Part shown: positions 1-7,167 of the stretch, one piece after another
How positions within the stretch are numbered: the first letter of the stretch is position 1
How the letters are laid out: the number at the start of each line of letters is the position of its first letter
Source: Nocardioides sp. ChNu-153
GTDB taxonomy: Bacteria; Actinomycetota; Actinomycetes; Propionibacteriales; Nocardioidaceae
NCBI RefSeq assembly: GCF_030466625.1
Contig: NZ_JADEVT010000022.1
Location: 1 to 42,518 of the forward strand
Length of the DNA stretch: 42,518 nucleotides
Direction: 5' to 3'
The notes under the pieces: model-generated
Database searches by the model: none
What the model saw: only the letters and a program-made list of their open reading frames with translations
Told to the model about the DNA's origin: nothing
Translations under genes and position numbers: made by a program

Positions 1-126
1 GGGCGGCTGCTGCGGGGCGGGCGGCTGCTGCGGGGCGGGCGGCTGCTGCGGAGCCGGGGGCGCGGCGGGAGCGGGGGCCGGTGCGGCCGGTGCGGCCGGA
101 GCGGCCGGAGCGGCCGGAGCGGCCGG
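1..126 (-). repeat. Tandem repeats encoding Ala/Pro/Gln tail of TerD protein
   Basis: An 18-base unit encoding PPAPQQ is repeated about three times from base 1, next to a 12-base GAGCGGCCG-like unit encoding Ala-Ala-Pro. All are in frame with the TerD-family gene, so this is a coding low-complexity tail rather than a separate element. Length variation between strains would be expected. Confidence 0.75.
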
Positions 127-627
127 GGCGTCGTCGACGCTGACCCCGTGGTCGGCGATCAGGTCGCCGAGACCGCCGTCGTACCCGCGGCCGACAGCGC
201 GGACCTTCCAGTCGGTGCCCCGGCGGTAGAGCTCGAGGGCGACGACGATGGTCTCGCGGTCGAGGCCCGTCATGGGGAACTCGGCGACGGGGCCGGTGTC
301 GGCCGACACGCGGGCCACCGGCTGACCGACCTGGCCGAACACCTTGCCGTCGTCGTCGAGGGAGGTCACCAGGCGCACGGCGTGCACGTCGGCCGGCACG
401 GCCGCGAGGTCGACGTCGACCCGCCACTGCCCGCCCCCGCTCGGCGGCACGCAGGTCACGCCGGGGCCGCTCGGCTGGTTGTAGAACACGAAGTCGGCGT
501 CGGTGCGGACCTTGCCCGCCTCGGTCACGAGGAGGGCCGAGAGGTCGGCGGAGGCGGCGACGTCGACGGTCACGGAGACGCGGGACACGGCCAGCGGCGC
601 GTTCCCGCCCTTCGTCAAGGTGATCAC
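1..627 (-). CDS. TerD-family (tellurium/stress) protein, C-terminus cut by window edge
   Basis: A GTG start (VITLTKGGNAPL) opens a frame that reaches base 1 without a stop, so at least 209 residues are present and the end is missing. Residues 1 to about 165 read as one TerD/CABP1 calcium-binding domain: the N-terminal ITLTKGG, DADFVFYNQP and a closing GYDGGLGDLI segment are family hallmarks. TerD proteins are cytoplasmic Ca-binding proteins linked to tellurite, phage and oxidative stress; the exact role is unknown. The tail (bases 1-126) is low complexity, first A/P-rich triplets and then repeated APQQPP blocks, as in TerD paralogues with disordered tails. It lies 31 bp behind the acetyltransferase gene on the same strand but has its own promoter-like sequence. 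No ribosome site precedes the GTG, consistent with a near-leaderless mRNA. Confidence 0.88.
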   Translation of the reverse strand, partial: MITLTKGGNAPLAVSRVSVTVDVAASADLSALLVTEAGKVRTDADFVFYNQPSGPGVTCVPPSGGGQWRVDVDLAAVPADVHAVRLVTSLDDDGKVFGQVGQPVARVSADTGPVAEFPMTGLDRETIVVALELYRRGTDWKVRAVGRGYDGGLGDLIADHGVSVDDAPAAPAAPAAPAAPAAPAPAPAAPPAPQQPPAPQQPPAPQQPP

Positions 628-635
628 GGGACGCG

Positions 636-662
636 AATCTATCCGACCGCCCGCGATCTCAA
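636..662 (-). promoter_or_regulatory. Candidate promoter of the TerD-family gene
   Basis: On the minus strand TTGAGA (657-662) is followed after 15 bp by TAGATT (636-641). Eight bases then lead to the GTG start at 627, so the transcript would be nearly leaderless. The -35 overlaps the stop codon of the upstream acetyltransferase gene. The short spacer lowers confidence. Confidence 0.45.
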
Positions 663-1741
663 CCCTGCTCGGACGGATCCGTCAGCCGTCGCTGCAGCTC
701 GACGTCCCGCTCGACGACCCGGAACCCCAGCTGCTCGTTGACGGCGAGCATGGGGCCGTTGTCGGCGGCGTTCCACGTGAGGACCTCCGTCGCGTCCGGC
801 CACACCTCCTGCGCCCGGCGCAGGTTGGCGATCTTGACGGCGAGACCGAGGCGGTGGCCGCGGTGCGCGGTGTCGACGATCGTGCTCCACTGCTGCAGCT
901 GGACCGACCCGGTGCTGCGCCACAGCTCCGTGATCGCGACGACCTGGCCCCCGGCGTCCAGGGCGGCCGTCGCGACGTTGCGCCGGCCCTGGCGCTGCGA
1001 CTCCGCCTCGCGCTCGCGCCAGACGTCGACGGCGGCGGTGCGCGCCTCGACCTCGAGGCTCCCGCTCGGCGCCTCCACGTCGACGAGGGCGTCCATCCGC
1101 GCGTACCCCGCCACGAGGTCGTCGCGCACCGGCCCCTCCCAGGTGCGCAGCGCGTACGCCGTGTGGTGCGGTGCGACCTCGCCCGCCAGACGGTCGAGGA
1201 CCGCGGGGTCCACCGGGAGCGCCGCCCGGCTCTGCAGCCCGGCCAGGGCCACCTCGTAGCCGCGGGCGCGGGCGAACGGGAGCCCGCCCAGGGCGGTCTC
1301 GGCTGCCGCGTCGTCGCCGGTGTGCGCGTCGGCCTGCAGGACGTGGCGTCCCAGGTCGCGCACGGCGTCCTCCTGGGCGGCGGCGAGCGCCGTGCCGACG
1401 CCCTGGCGCCTCCACCGCGGTGGCACCCAGACCGCGATCGACGCGGTGTCGCGGTTGTCGAGCAGCGGGAGGTCGAGCAGCCCGGCCCCCACCACCGTGC
1501 CCTGGGGCGCGCCCGGGAGGGCACCCTCCCGGGCGCGGGCCACCCAGGCGGTGCGCCGCGTGTGGGACGCCCCCGCCGTCAGGGACACGACGATCTCGTC
1601 GAGCGACCACGGGTTCGCCGTGGCCGCGCGCAGGTGGCGGGCCACCTCGTCGTACACGGCGTGCCAGGCGGCGACGTCGTCGGCCCAGGTGGGGGCGGTC
1701 GGGTCGAGGGCGACGACCTCGACGGCAGCGGCGCGCGTCAT
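659..1741 (-). CDS. Tandem GNAT-family N-acetyltransferase
   Basis: 360 aa from ATG at 1741 (MTRAAAVEVV). An N-terminal GNAT domain carries the acetyl-CoA motif RRQGVGTAL. A second GNAT domain near the C-terminus has HRGHRLGLAVK followed by TWNAADNGPMLAVNEQLGF, the beta4/beta5 region typical of the fold. Two-domain GNAT proteins of this type are common in actinobacteria; mycothiol synthase (MshD) has the same layout, but the sequence does not let me claim that activity, and the substrate is unknown. The start is supported by a TAGGCT box 8 bases upstream with no ribosome site, the usual leaderless arrangement. Longer upstream in-frame extensions are compositionally noisy and run over the ohr gene, so they were not used. 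Confidence 0.85.
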   Translation of the reverse strand: MTRAAAVEVVALDPTAPTWADDVAAWHAVYDEVARHLRAATANPWSLDEIVVSLTAGASHTRRTAWVARAREGALPGAPQGTVVGAGLLDLPLLDNRDTASIAVWVPPRWRRQGVGTALAAAQEDAVRDLGRHVLQADAHTGDDAAAETALGGLPFARARGYEVALAGLQSRAALPVDPAVLDRLAGEVAPHHTAYALRTWEGPVRDDLVAGYARMDALVDVEAPSGSLEVEARTAAVDVWREREAESQRQGRRNVATAALDAGGQVVAITELWRSTGSVQLQQWSTIVDTAHRGHRLGLAVKIANLRRAQEVWPDATEVLTWNAADNGPMLAVNEQLGFRVVERDVELQRRLTDPSEQG

Positions 1742-1749
1742 GGCCCGGG

Positions 1750-1755
1750 AGCCTA
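1750..1755 (-). promoter_or_regulatory. -10 element (TAGGCT) for leaderless acetyltransferase mRNA
   Basis: TAGGCT fits the actinobacterial TANNNT -10 and ends 8 bases before the ATG at 1741. No Shine-Dalgarno sequence lies between them. Confidence 0.45.
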
Positions 1756-1794
1756 GGACGCGCGCCGCTGCGAGGGCGACGGGTTTTCCGGGGC

Positions 1795-2226
1795 TCAGGC
1801 CCCCACGCCGCGCACCGTCACGGGGACGTTGCCGCGGGTGGCGCGGGAGTACGGGCAGACCTGGTGGGCCTGCTCGACGAGGTCCTGCGCGGTGGCGTCG
1901 TCGACGCCCGGGATGGTCGCCGTGATGTCGACGGTGAGGGCGAAGGAGGTGGCGTCGGGACCGAAGCCCACGGCGATGTCGAGCGTCGACCCGGACGCGT
2001 CGACGCCCGCCTTCTTCGCGACGAGCCCGAGCGCGCCCTGGAAGCACGCGCCGTACCCGACGGCGAACAGCTGCTCGGGGTTCGTGCCCGTGCCGGGGCC
2101 GCCGGTCTCCTTCGGCGCGGTGAGGTCGAGGTCGAGGACCCCGTCCTCGGACCGGGCCCGGCCCTGGCGACCACCGGTGACGGTGGCGCGGGCGGTGTAG
2201 ACGATCTTGTCGGGTGTGTTGGTCAT
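1795..2226 (-). CDS. ohr: Organic hydroperoxide resistance protein (Ohr/OsmC family)
   Basis: 143 aa, the usual length of Ohr. It opens with MTNTPDKIVYTARATVTGG and contains the two redox cysteines of the family: Cys61 in GYGACFQGAL and Cys124 in HQVCPYSRATRGN, with Glu51 in NPEQLFAVGY. Ohr is a cytoplasmic dithiol peroxidase that reduces organic and fatty-acid hydroperoxides using lipoylated partners. The gene is monocistronic and divergent from the YihY gene. No ohrR repressor gene is present within the window. The ATG at 2226 is chosen because a TAGCGT box stands 7 bases before it and the family N-terminus begins there. Confidence 0.95.
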   Translation of the reverse strand: MTNTPDKIVYTARATVTGGRQGRARSEDGVLDLDLTAPKETGGPGTGTNPEQLFAVGYGACFQGALGLVAKKAGVDASGSTLDIAVGFGPDATSFALTVDITATIPGVDDATAQDLVEQAHQVCPYSRATRGNVPVTVRGVGA

Positions 2227-2233
2227 GCTGGCG

Positions 2234-2239
2234 ACGCTA
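2234..2239 (-). promoter_or_regulatory. -10 element (TAGCGT) for leaderless ohr mRNA
   Basis: TAGCGT ends 7 bases before the ohr ATG, so the start codon itself is the likely transcription start. The rest of the 81-bp divergent space to 2307 holds two GCCGGG/CGGTGCGGC-like near-repeats. I could not identify a clear -35 or an OhrR palindrome there. Confidence 0.45.
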
Positions 2240-2307
2240 CGGACCCGCCGGTTGGCGCGCGCCCACCCGGTGCGGCGCCGGCCCGCCGGGTGCGGCACCG
2301 TGACCCC

Positions 2308-3312
2308 ATGACCACCGCGCGCCTCGTGCCCGTGACCACCGAGATGGACGGCGACGAGCTCGACGCCGAGGACGCGTTCCACCTGCTGCGCCGCGTCGGC
2401 GTGCGCCGGGTGCTCGTCGACGCGTTCGTGCGGTTCCGGTACGGCGACGGGTTCAGCAGCAGCCGGGCCCTCGCCCTCCAGGCGACCCTGGCCGTGGTGC
2501 CGTTCCTGCTGGCCCTGACGGGCCTGGCCGCCGACCTCGACGCGGAGCGGCCCGCGAAGGTCATCGCGGCCACCGTCGACGCCGTCTCGCCCGGCACCGC
2601 CGGCGACGACGCGCTCGTCGACGCCCTCACCCAGGCCGACGACGCCGACGGCGACGAGGACGCCCAGGAGATGGCGGGCGAGATCGCGCTCGGCGGCGGT
2701 CTCGCCTTCGCGCTGTTCTCGATGACGGTGGCGATGGCGCAGGTCGAGCGCGGCACCAACCGCGTCTACGGGATCCGGCGTGACCGGCCGGCGCCCGCGA
2801 AGTACGGCCGCGCCGCCCTCCTGGCCGCCTGCCTGGCCGGCCCGGTCGGCATCGGGTTCCTGCTCCTCGTCACCGGCCCCACGTTCGTCGAGGCCATGGC
2901 GACCGAGTACGGGTGGGGCGAGACCGCGCAGACCGCCTGGAGCGTCGGGCGCTGGCCCGTCGGGATCCTGCTCCTCGTCGTCACCATCGCGGTGCTGCTC
3001 GAGCGGGCGCCGCGGCGCCGGCAGCCGGCGCTGTCGTGGGTCGCGTTCGGCTCGGCCGTGACGGTGGTGCTGGTGCTCGTCGCGTCGGGCGGGCTCGCGG
3101 CGTACGTCGGGGCGACCGGCTCGTTCAGCACCGTCTACGGCCCGCTGACGGGCGTGATCGCCCTGCTGCTGTGGGCGCTGCTCTCCGCGGGCGCGCTCTT
3201 CTACGGCGCCGCCGTCTGCGCGCAGATGGAGGCCTGCCGCGCCGGCGAGCCGGAGCCGGCGTACGACGACCCCGGTCGCCCGCACGGCACGGTCGTCGGC
3301 GACGCGGACTGA
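2308..3312 (+). CDS. YihY/BrkB-family inner-membrane protein
   Basis: 334 aa. After a soluble N-terminus of about 45 residues come hydrophobic segments near residues 55-75, 130-155, 175-195, 215-235, 245-270 and 285-310. This six-helix pattern, with FSSSRALALQATLAVVPFLL and the late SFSTVYGPLTGVIALLLW motif, is the family signature. YihY/BrkB proteins (once misnamed ribonuclease BN) are membrane proteins of unproven function; a transport role is only suspected. An acidic Asp-rich loop lies at about residues 100-120. No strong ribosome site is visible before the ATG. The gene converges on the DUF3618 operon across a strong hairpin. Confidence 0.88.
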   Translation: MTTARLVPVTTEMDGDELDAEDAFHLLRRVGVRRVLVDAFVRFRYGDGFSSSRALALQATLAVVPFLLALTGLAADLDAERPAKVIAATVDAVSPGTAGDDALVDALTQADDADGDEDAQEMAGEIALGGGLAFALFSMTVAMAQVERGTNRVYGIRRDRPAPAKYGRAALLAACLAGPVGIGFLLLVTGPTFVEAMATEYGWGETAQTAWSVGRWPVGILLLVVTIAVLLERAPRRRQPALSWVAFGSAVTVVLVLVASGGLAAYVGATGSFSTVYGPLTGVIALLLWALLSAGALFYGAAVCAQMEACRAGEPEPAYDDPGRPHGTVVGDAD

Positions 3313-3330
3313 GGCCCCCCGCAGACGACT

Positions 3331-3360
3331 CCGGGCCCCCGTGCAAGCACGGGGACCCGG
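3331..3360. terminator. Bidirectional terminator hairpin
   Basis: CCGGG, one mismatch, then CCCCGTG pair with CACGGGG and CCCGG around a CAAG loop. It sits between two convergent genes (stops at 3312 and 3403). There is no U-tract, as is usual in such G+C-rich actinobacteria. Confidence 0.8.
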
Positions 3361-3402
3361 GGTCGGTGGGACGTCGGGCGCCCGAGGACGGCCGACGCGG
3401 TG

Positions 3403-3999
3403 TCAGCTCGTCGTCTCGGACTTCACGTTCTGCGCCGACGACGCGCCTTCCTCCTGCACGTGCGAGGCCGCGTCCTGCGCGGTCTGCTTGACCTCCTCGA
3501 CCGAGGAGGCGGCGCTGTCGCGCAGGCTCTGGCCCACGTCGGCGGCCGCAGCCTTGGCGTCGTCCACGAGGGGCGCCGCCTGCTCCTTGATCGTGTCGGT
3601 GACCTGCGCGGCCGCGCGGGCCTCGACCTTGCTCGCCGGGATCAGCGCGGAGATGACCATGCCGAGGCCGAAGGCGGCCACGCCGGCGGCCAGCGGGGCG
3701 CCGTCGTAGCGCTGCTGGGCGGTCTCGGCTGCCTGGTGCGCGGTGTCGGCCGCCTGCGAGGCGACGTTCGAGGCGGCGTTGGACGCACCCTCGGCCCCGC
3801 CGGCGACCTTGCCGCGGGCGTCGTTGGCGCCCCCCATGACCTTCTCCCGCACACCCAGCACGCGCTCGCGGGCCGCGGCCTTCTTGCGGTCGACGATGGC
3901 GCTCGGGCTCACCTTGTCCTGCAGCTCGTCGAGGTCCGAGGCGAGGGCGCCACGGGTCCGGGCGATCTCTGCGGTCAGCTCTTCTGGGCTCTGGCCCAT
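3403..3999 (-). CDS. DUF3618-domain protein with apolipoprotein-like helices
   Basis: 198 aa from ATG at 3999, chosen because GGAGGA lies directly upstream. The N-terminal SPEELTAEIARTRGALASDL is the DUF3618 signature, followed by a Lys/Arg-rich linker. One membrane helix lies near residues 110-130 (LAAGVAAFGLGMVISALIP). On both sides are long alanine-rich amphipathic repeats resembling LEA or apolipoprotein helices. Such proteins are thought to sit at the cytoplasmic face of the membrane; the function is not known. The start overlaps the end of the upstream holin-like gene by 25 bp, so the two are translationally coupled. It is the last gene of the operon. Confidence 0.85.
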   Translation of the reverse strand: MGQSPEELTAEIARTRGALASDLDELQDKVSPSAIVDRKKAAARERVLGVREKVMGGANDARGKVAGGAEGASNAASNVASQAADTAHQAAETAQQRYDGAPLAAGVAAFGLGMVISALIPASKVEARAAAQVTDTIKEQAAPLVDDAKAAAADVGQSLRDSAASSVEEVKQTAQDAASHVQEEGASSAQNVKSETTS

Positions 4000-4409
4000 G
4001 ATGCGTCCTCCTTGAGGGTCTGCTGCGTCTTCGGCAGCTGGGGGTTGGCCTTCTTCAGCTCGGAACGACCGAGGGCGGCGAGCACGCCGGCGGCCACGGC
4101 CCACAGGAGCGTGGTGATGAGCGCGGCGAGCTCGATCGGCATCCAGTTGTCGAGCAGGAACATGAGCGTCAGCGACAGGAACACCAGCACGAGGTGGCCC
4201 GCGACCGCGGCACCGCCGAGCATGCCGGCGCCCTTGCCGGCCTGGGTCGCCTCCTGCTTGAGCTCCGCCTTCGCGAGGTCGAGCTCCTGCTTGACGAGCG
4301 TGCTGAGGTCCTGGGAGACGTCGCTGACGATCTCGCCGAGGCTCCGCTCACCGCCGTGGCTGCGCGGACCCGCCGGATCGTGGGGCGGGGGGTTGACGGG
4401 GGTGCTCAC
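3975..4409 (-). CDS. Actinobacterial holin-X superfamily membrane protein
   Basis: 144 aa from GTG at 4409. A soluble N-terminus contains SLGEIVSDVSQDLSTLVKQE and LAKAELKQEA. Two transmembrane helices follow at about residues 65-85 and 93-113, with a charged tail. This matches the putative actinobacterial holin-X/phage-holin superfamily III (DUF1469-like) proteins that accompany DUF3618 genes. Despite the name there is no phage context here, so an envelope-associated role is more likely than lysis. GTGA overlaps the stop of the upstream gene by 4 bp. Confidence 0.85.
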   Translation of the reverse strand: MSTPVNPPPHDPAGPRSHGGERSLGEIVSDVSQDLSTLVKQELDLAKAELKQEATQAGKGAGMLGGAAVAGHLVLVFLSLTLMFLLDNWMPIELAALITTLLWAVAAGVLAALGRSELKKANPQLPKTQQTLKEDASWARAQKS

Positions 4410-5275
4410 GCGGGCCCCTCGAGGCCGTCGCGGCGGCCGTAGCCGGCGGCGTTCGTCCCCATCGGCCCGTCGTCGTCGAGGGCGGGGCCCGGGTCGACCG
4501 TGCCGGGCGTCTCGCCCGGGAGCGGCGGGAGGGGCGGGAGGCCCTGGCCCGGGTCCGCGACGTGCTGCGGACGGGTGTCACCGGCGAGCGGGTCGCTGCC
4601 GTAGCCCTGGCCGACGGGCGGGGCCGAGACCGGGGTGGGGCTCACCGGCGGCGGCGGGTAGGAGCCGACGGCGCCGGGGGTCTCGCCGTACCCGGGGGCC
4701 GCGTAGCCCGAGCCGTAGCCCGAGCCCGAGCTGTAGCCGGACGTGGGCGTGGCCACGGGAGCCACGGGCGTCGTCGGGGTGGGGGCCGTGCTGCCGGCGC
4801 CGGCCTGCGGGGCGTCCTTGGCCCCGCGCACCACGCGGCCGGCGACCACGCCGGCGACGAGCGCGCCGAGCAGGAACACGCCCGGACGACGACGGGCGAA
4901 GTCACGTGCGTCGTCGAGGAGCTCGCTGGGGTCGCGGCCGTCGAGGTAGGACTGCAGCGAGCGGGTGCGGTCGGCGACCTCGCGGGCGGCCTGCACGGCG
5001 AGGCCGGAGCTCTCGCTGCGGTCGGCCATCTGCGACAGGTCGTCGCTCAGGGTGCCGAGCGTGCCGACCAGCTTGTCCCGCTGCTGCCGCGACTGGTCGT
5101 CGAGCTGCTGCGCGACCTGCTGGCGGGTCTCGCCCACGAGCTGGCGCGTCTGCGCGGAGACCTCGGAGGCCACGTTCTGCGCCTCGTCCTTGGCGACGCC
5201 GGTGACGTGACGGCCCTCGTCGACCGCGGTGGACGCGGCGGCCTGGGCCTTTTCGGTGGTGGATGGGTCGGTCAT
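4406..5275 (-). CDS. Membrane protein with coiled-coil N-terminus and Gly/Pro/Tyr-rich tail
   Basis: 289 aa from ATG at 5275, preceded by GGAGGA. Residues 1-110 are a Gln/Ala-rich amphipathic region (SAQTRQLVGETRQQVAQQLD) like those of DUF3618-linked proteins. One membrane helix lies at about residues 130-150 (VFLLGALVAGVVAGRVV). The remaining 135 residues are disordered, rich in Pro, Gly, Tyr and Ser (GYSSGSGYGSGY). It is the first gene of a three-gene operon with the holin-like and DUF3618 genes, joined by a 4-bp overlap. I recognise the gene type but no function is known; a structural or membrane-stress role is inference from the neighbours. Confidence 0.8.
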   Translation of the reverse strand: MTDPSTTEKAQAAASTAVDEGRHVTGVAKDEAQNVASEVSAQTRQLVGETRQQVAQQLDDQSRQQRDKLVGTLGTLSDDLSQMADRSESSGLAVQAAREVADRTRSLQSYLDGRDPSELLDDARDFARRRPGVFLLGALVAGVVAGRVVRGAKDAPQAGAGSTAPTPTTPVAPVATPTSGYSSGSGYGSGYAAPGYGETPGAVGSYPPPPVSPTPVSAPPVGQGYGSDPLAGDTRPQHVADPGQGLPPLPPLPGETPGTVDPGPALDDDGPMGTNAAGYGRRDGLEGPA

Positions 5276-5435
5276 CTGTTCCTCCTGGGTGGTGGAGCCA
5301 TGCGGTTCGTGCTCTGCGGGGCCGAGGTGCTCCGCCGCAGGTGGGTGGGCGACGTCCTGTCGGAGGTCGTCACCCGGGGAGACGGCGTCGGGCGTGCCGT
5401 CGAAGGACCGGGAAGGTGCGGGGGGGTGCGGGGGG
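5276..5435. other. Intergenic space before the DUF3618 operon
   Basis: 160 bp between two minus-strand genes. Apart from the ribosome site for the gene starting at 5275, I see no convincing promoter. In particular there is no GGGTA -10 like that before the upstream gene, so read-through from 6062 is possible. Confidence 0.4.
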
Positions 5436-6062
5436 TCAGTGCCGGATCACGGCGCGGTCGACGCGGTCGTGGTAGCGGTGGCCGACCTTGCCGCCGAGCA
5501 CGGCGGCGAGCAGGGTGCCGGCCACGACCGCGAGCGCGGTGATCACGGCGCCGATGCTGAGGTCCTGAGTGGAGACGGGGATCCGGGGCAGGCTGACGCG
5601 GTCGAGGATGTTGTACTGCGAGCCGAAGACGGCGCCGAGCACGACGGCCGCGATCGTCACGACGAGCCCGATGACCCAGACGCCCACCCCCTGGCGCCCG
5701 CCGTCGAAGCGCGACATGCGCCCCGCGACGTAGCCCCCGGCGTAGTAGCCGACCAGCAGGACGACCAGCAGCACGACGGCCGCGGTCACCCCGATCGTGC
5801 CGCTCTCCCGCTCGGCGTCGGTCTGCGTGATGCCGGTCGAGGAGCCGACGGCCGCGACCACGGCGCCGACGATGCTGGTGAGCAGGATCGCCACGGCCAC
5901 GGCCACGAGCCACCCGAAGAAGCAGGCCCCGAGGTTGAGCCCCGCGAAGCGGTCGCGTGCAGCCGAGTCGTCGACGGCCGTCCGCCGCCGCTCCTGCACG
6001 GCGTCGAAGGTGCTGGCGCCGCCGCCCTCGGTGGGCCGGTCGTCCCTGTGGTGTCGTGTCAC
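5436..6062 (-). CDS. Four-helix integral membrane protein
   Basis: 208 aa from GTG at 6062, chosen because AAGGAGAG lies 4 bases upstream; a longer frame to 6119 would overlap the promoter. The first 55 residues are charged and soluble. Four hydrophobic segments follow at about residues 60-85, 100-120, 130-155 and 175-195, joined by short loops, with a basic C-terminus. I recognise it as a small actinobacterial membrane-protein family without known function. It faces the PRC-barrel gene across a divergent promoter region in which both promoters look like general-stress sigma-factor targets, which suggests induction under osmotic or stationary stress. Confidence 0.75.
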   Translation of the reverse strand: MTRHHRDDRPTEGGGASTFDAVQERRRTAVDDSAARDRFAGLNLGACFFGWLVAVAVAILLTSIVGAVVAAVGSSTGITQTDAERESGTIGVTAAVVLLVVLLVGYYAGGYVAGRMSRFDGGRQGVGVWVIGLVVTIAAVVLGAVFGSQYNILDRVSLPRIPVSTQDLSIGAVITALAVVAGTLLAAVLGGKVGHRYHDRVDRAVIRH

Positions 6063-6097
6063 GTCGCTCTCCTTCGTCGTGCCCCGCGGACCACCGG

Positions 6098-6121
6098 TTA
6101 CCCGATCCGCGCGGTTCACCC
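6098..6121 (-). promoter_or_regulatory. Stress sigma-B-type promoter, minus strand
   Basis: On the minus strand GGGT (6118-6121), 14 bp, then GGGTAA (6098-6103). This fits the streptomycete sigma-B pattern GNNT-N14-16-GGGTA, with A instead of C/T in the last position. It is about 35 bp before the GTG at 6062 and leaves room for the visible ribosome site. Confidence 0.5.
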
Positions 6122-6169
6122 GGTCTGATCGCCGTTTCGTCCGAATTTCAGAAAATTGCCGCCTCCCAC

Positions 6170-6193
6170 GTCTAGGACGCCCGACGCGGGTAC
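6170..6193 (+). promoter_or_regulatory. Stress sigma-B-type promoter, plus strand
   Basis: GTCT (6170-6173), 14 bp, GGGTAC (6188-6193) is an exact match to GNNT-N14-16-GGGTAC. It lies 43 bp before the PRC-barrel start codon and mirrors the promoter on the other strand. Confidence 0.6.
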
Positions 6194-6235
6194 CGGTGGG
6201 CGGTCAGCAACGGGGAACCTCAGAAGGAGAACCAC

Positions 6236-7078
6236 ATGCTCAACGAGACCCAGGCCCGCGACGCCATCGGCACCACCGCCTACACCCAGAGCGGGGACAA
6301 GATCGGCAAGGTCGGGCAGCTCTACCTCAACGACTCCACCGGTCAGCCGGAGTTCGTCACCGTGAACACGGGGCTGTTCGGGATGAAGGAGTCCTTCGTG
6401 CCGGTGACCGACGCGACCCTCGACGGCGACCGCCTGACGGTGCCGTTCACCAAGGACCAGATCAAGGACGCCCCCTCGATCGACGTCGACGGCGGCCACC
6501 TGGACGAGGCCGAGGAGGCCCGTCTCTGGCAGCACTACGCCGGGCACCGCGGCCAGCACGTCGGCCACGACACGCACGACACGCACACGACGGACACGAC
6601 CGTGGGCCACGACGCGACCGCCGGCCACCACACCGCGGGCACGGACTCCGTCACCACCGGTCGTGCGCCCGTCGGCCACGACACGTCCGGTCGCACCACG
6701 GACGAGGCCATGACCCGCTCCGAGGAGCACGTCGAGGTCGGCACCACCACGCAGGAGGCGGGCCGCGCCCGGCTCCGCAAGTACGTCACCACCGAGCACG
6801 TCACGCAGACCGTCCCGGTCCGCAAGGAGCACGCGGTGCTCGAGACCGAGCCCATCACCGAGGCGAACGCCGGCCAGGCCCTCGACGGCCCGACCATCTC
6901 GGAGGAGGAGCACGAGGTCGTGCTGCACGAGGAGAAGCCCGTCGTGCAGAAGACCGCCGAGCCCGTCGAGCGGGTGCGTCTCGGCACCGAGACGGTCGTC
7001 GACGAGGAGACCGTCGGCGAGGACGTCCGCAAGGAGCACATCGAGGTCGAGGGCGACGTGGCCGACCGCCGCCACTGA
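6236..7078 (+). CDS. PRC-barrel and DUF2382 stress protein
   Basis: 280 aa with AGAAGGAGA eight bases before the ATG. Residues 1-95 form a PRC-barrel domain (GDKIGKVGQLYL, then MKESFVPVTDA). Residues 95-165 are a His/Thr/Asp-rich linker with repeated GHDT/THTT. Residues 165-277 are a DUF2382 domain (LRKYVTTEHVTQTVPVRKE, then EEEHEVVLHEEKPVV). Proteins of this architecture are abundant in desiccation- and radiation-tolerant bacteria and are treated as stress proteins; the molecular role is not established. The gene is monocistronic, has its own sigma-B-like promoter, and ends in a strong terminator. Confidence 0.92.
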   Translation: MLNETQARDAIGTTAYTQSGDKIGKVGQLYLNDSTGQPEFVTVNTGLFGMKESFVPVTDATLDGDRLTVPFTKDQIKDAPSIDVDGGHLDEAEEARLWQHYAGHRGQHVGHDTHDTHTTDTTVGHDATAGHHTAGTDSVTTGRAPVGHDTSGRTTDEAMTRSEEHVEVGTTTQEAGRARLRKYVTTEHVTQTVPVRKEHAVLETEPITEANAGQALDGPTISEEEHEVVLHEEKPVVQKTAEPVERVRLGTETVVDEETVGEDVRKEHIEVEGDVADRRH

Positions 7079-7094
7079 TCCACCCCGCACGAGC

Positions 7095-7129
7095 AGGTGC
7101 CCCCGTCGGTCGGACCGACGGGGGCACCT
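7095..7129 (+). terminator. Terminator hairpin, 16-bp perfect stem
   Basis: AGGTGCCCCCGTCGGT pairs perfectly with its complement around a CGG loop and is followed by TTGTGT. It ends the PRC-barrel transcript and also faces the convergent glmM gene. Confidence 0.9.
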
Positions 7130-7167
7130 TTGTGTCAAGGCCGCTGCAGCGGCAGCGGCGGGCGGGC

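Noticed and set aside
1..126. Short spaced repeats resembling a CRISPR or satellite array
   Set aside because: The units are contiguous, without spacers, and encode in-frame Ala/Pro/Gln repeats of the TerD-family protein.
3975..4409. Holin-like gene as sign of a prophage
   Set aside because: No capsid, tail, integrase, endolysin or attachment sites nearby; this holin-superfamily type is a normal partner of DUF3618 genes.
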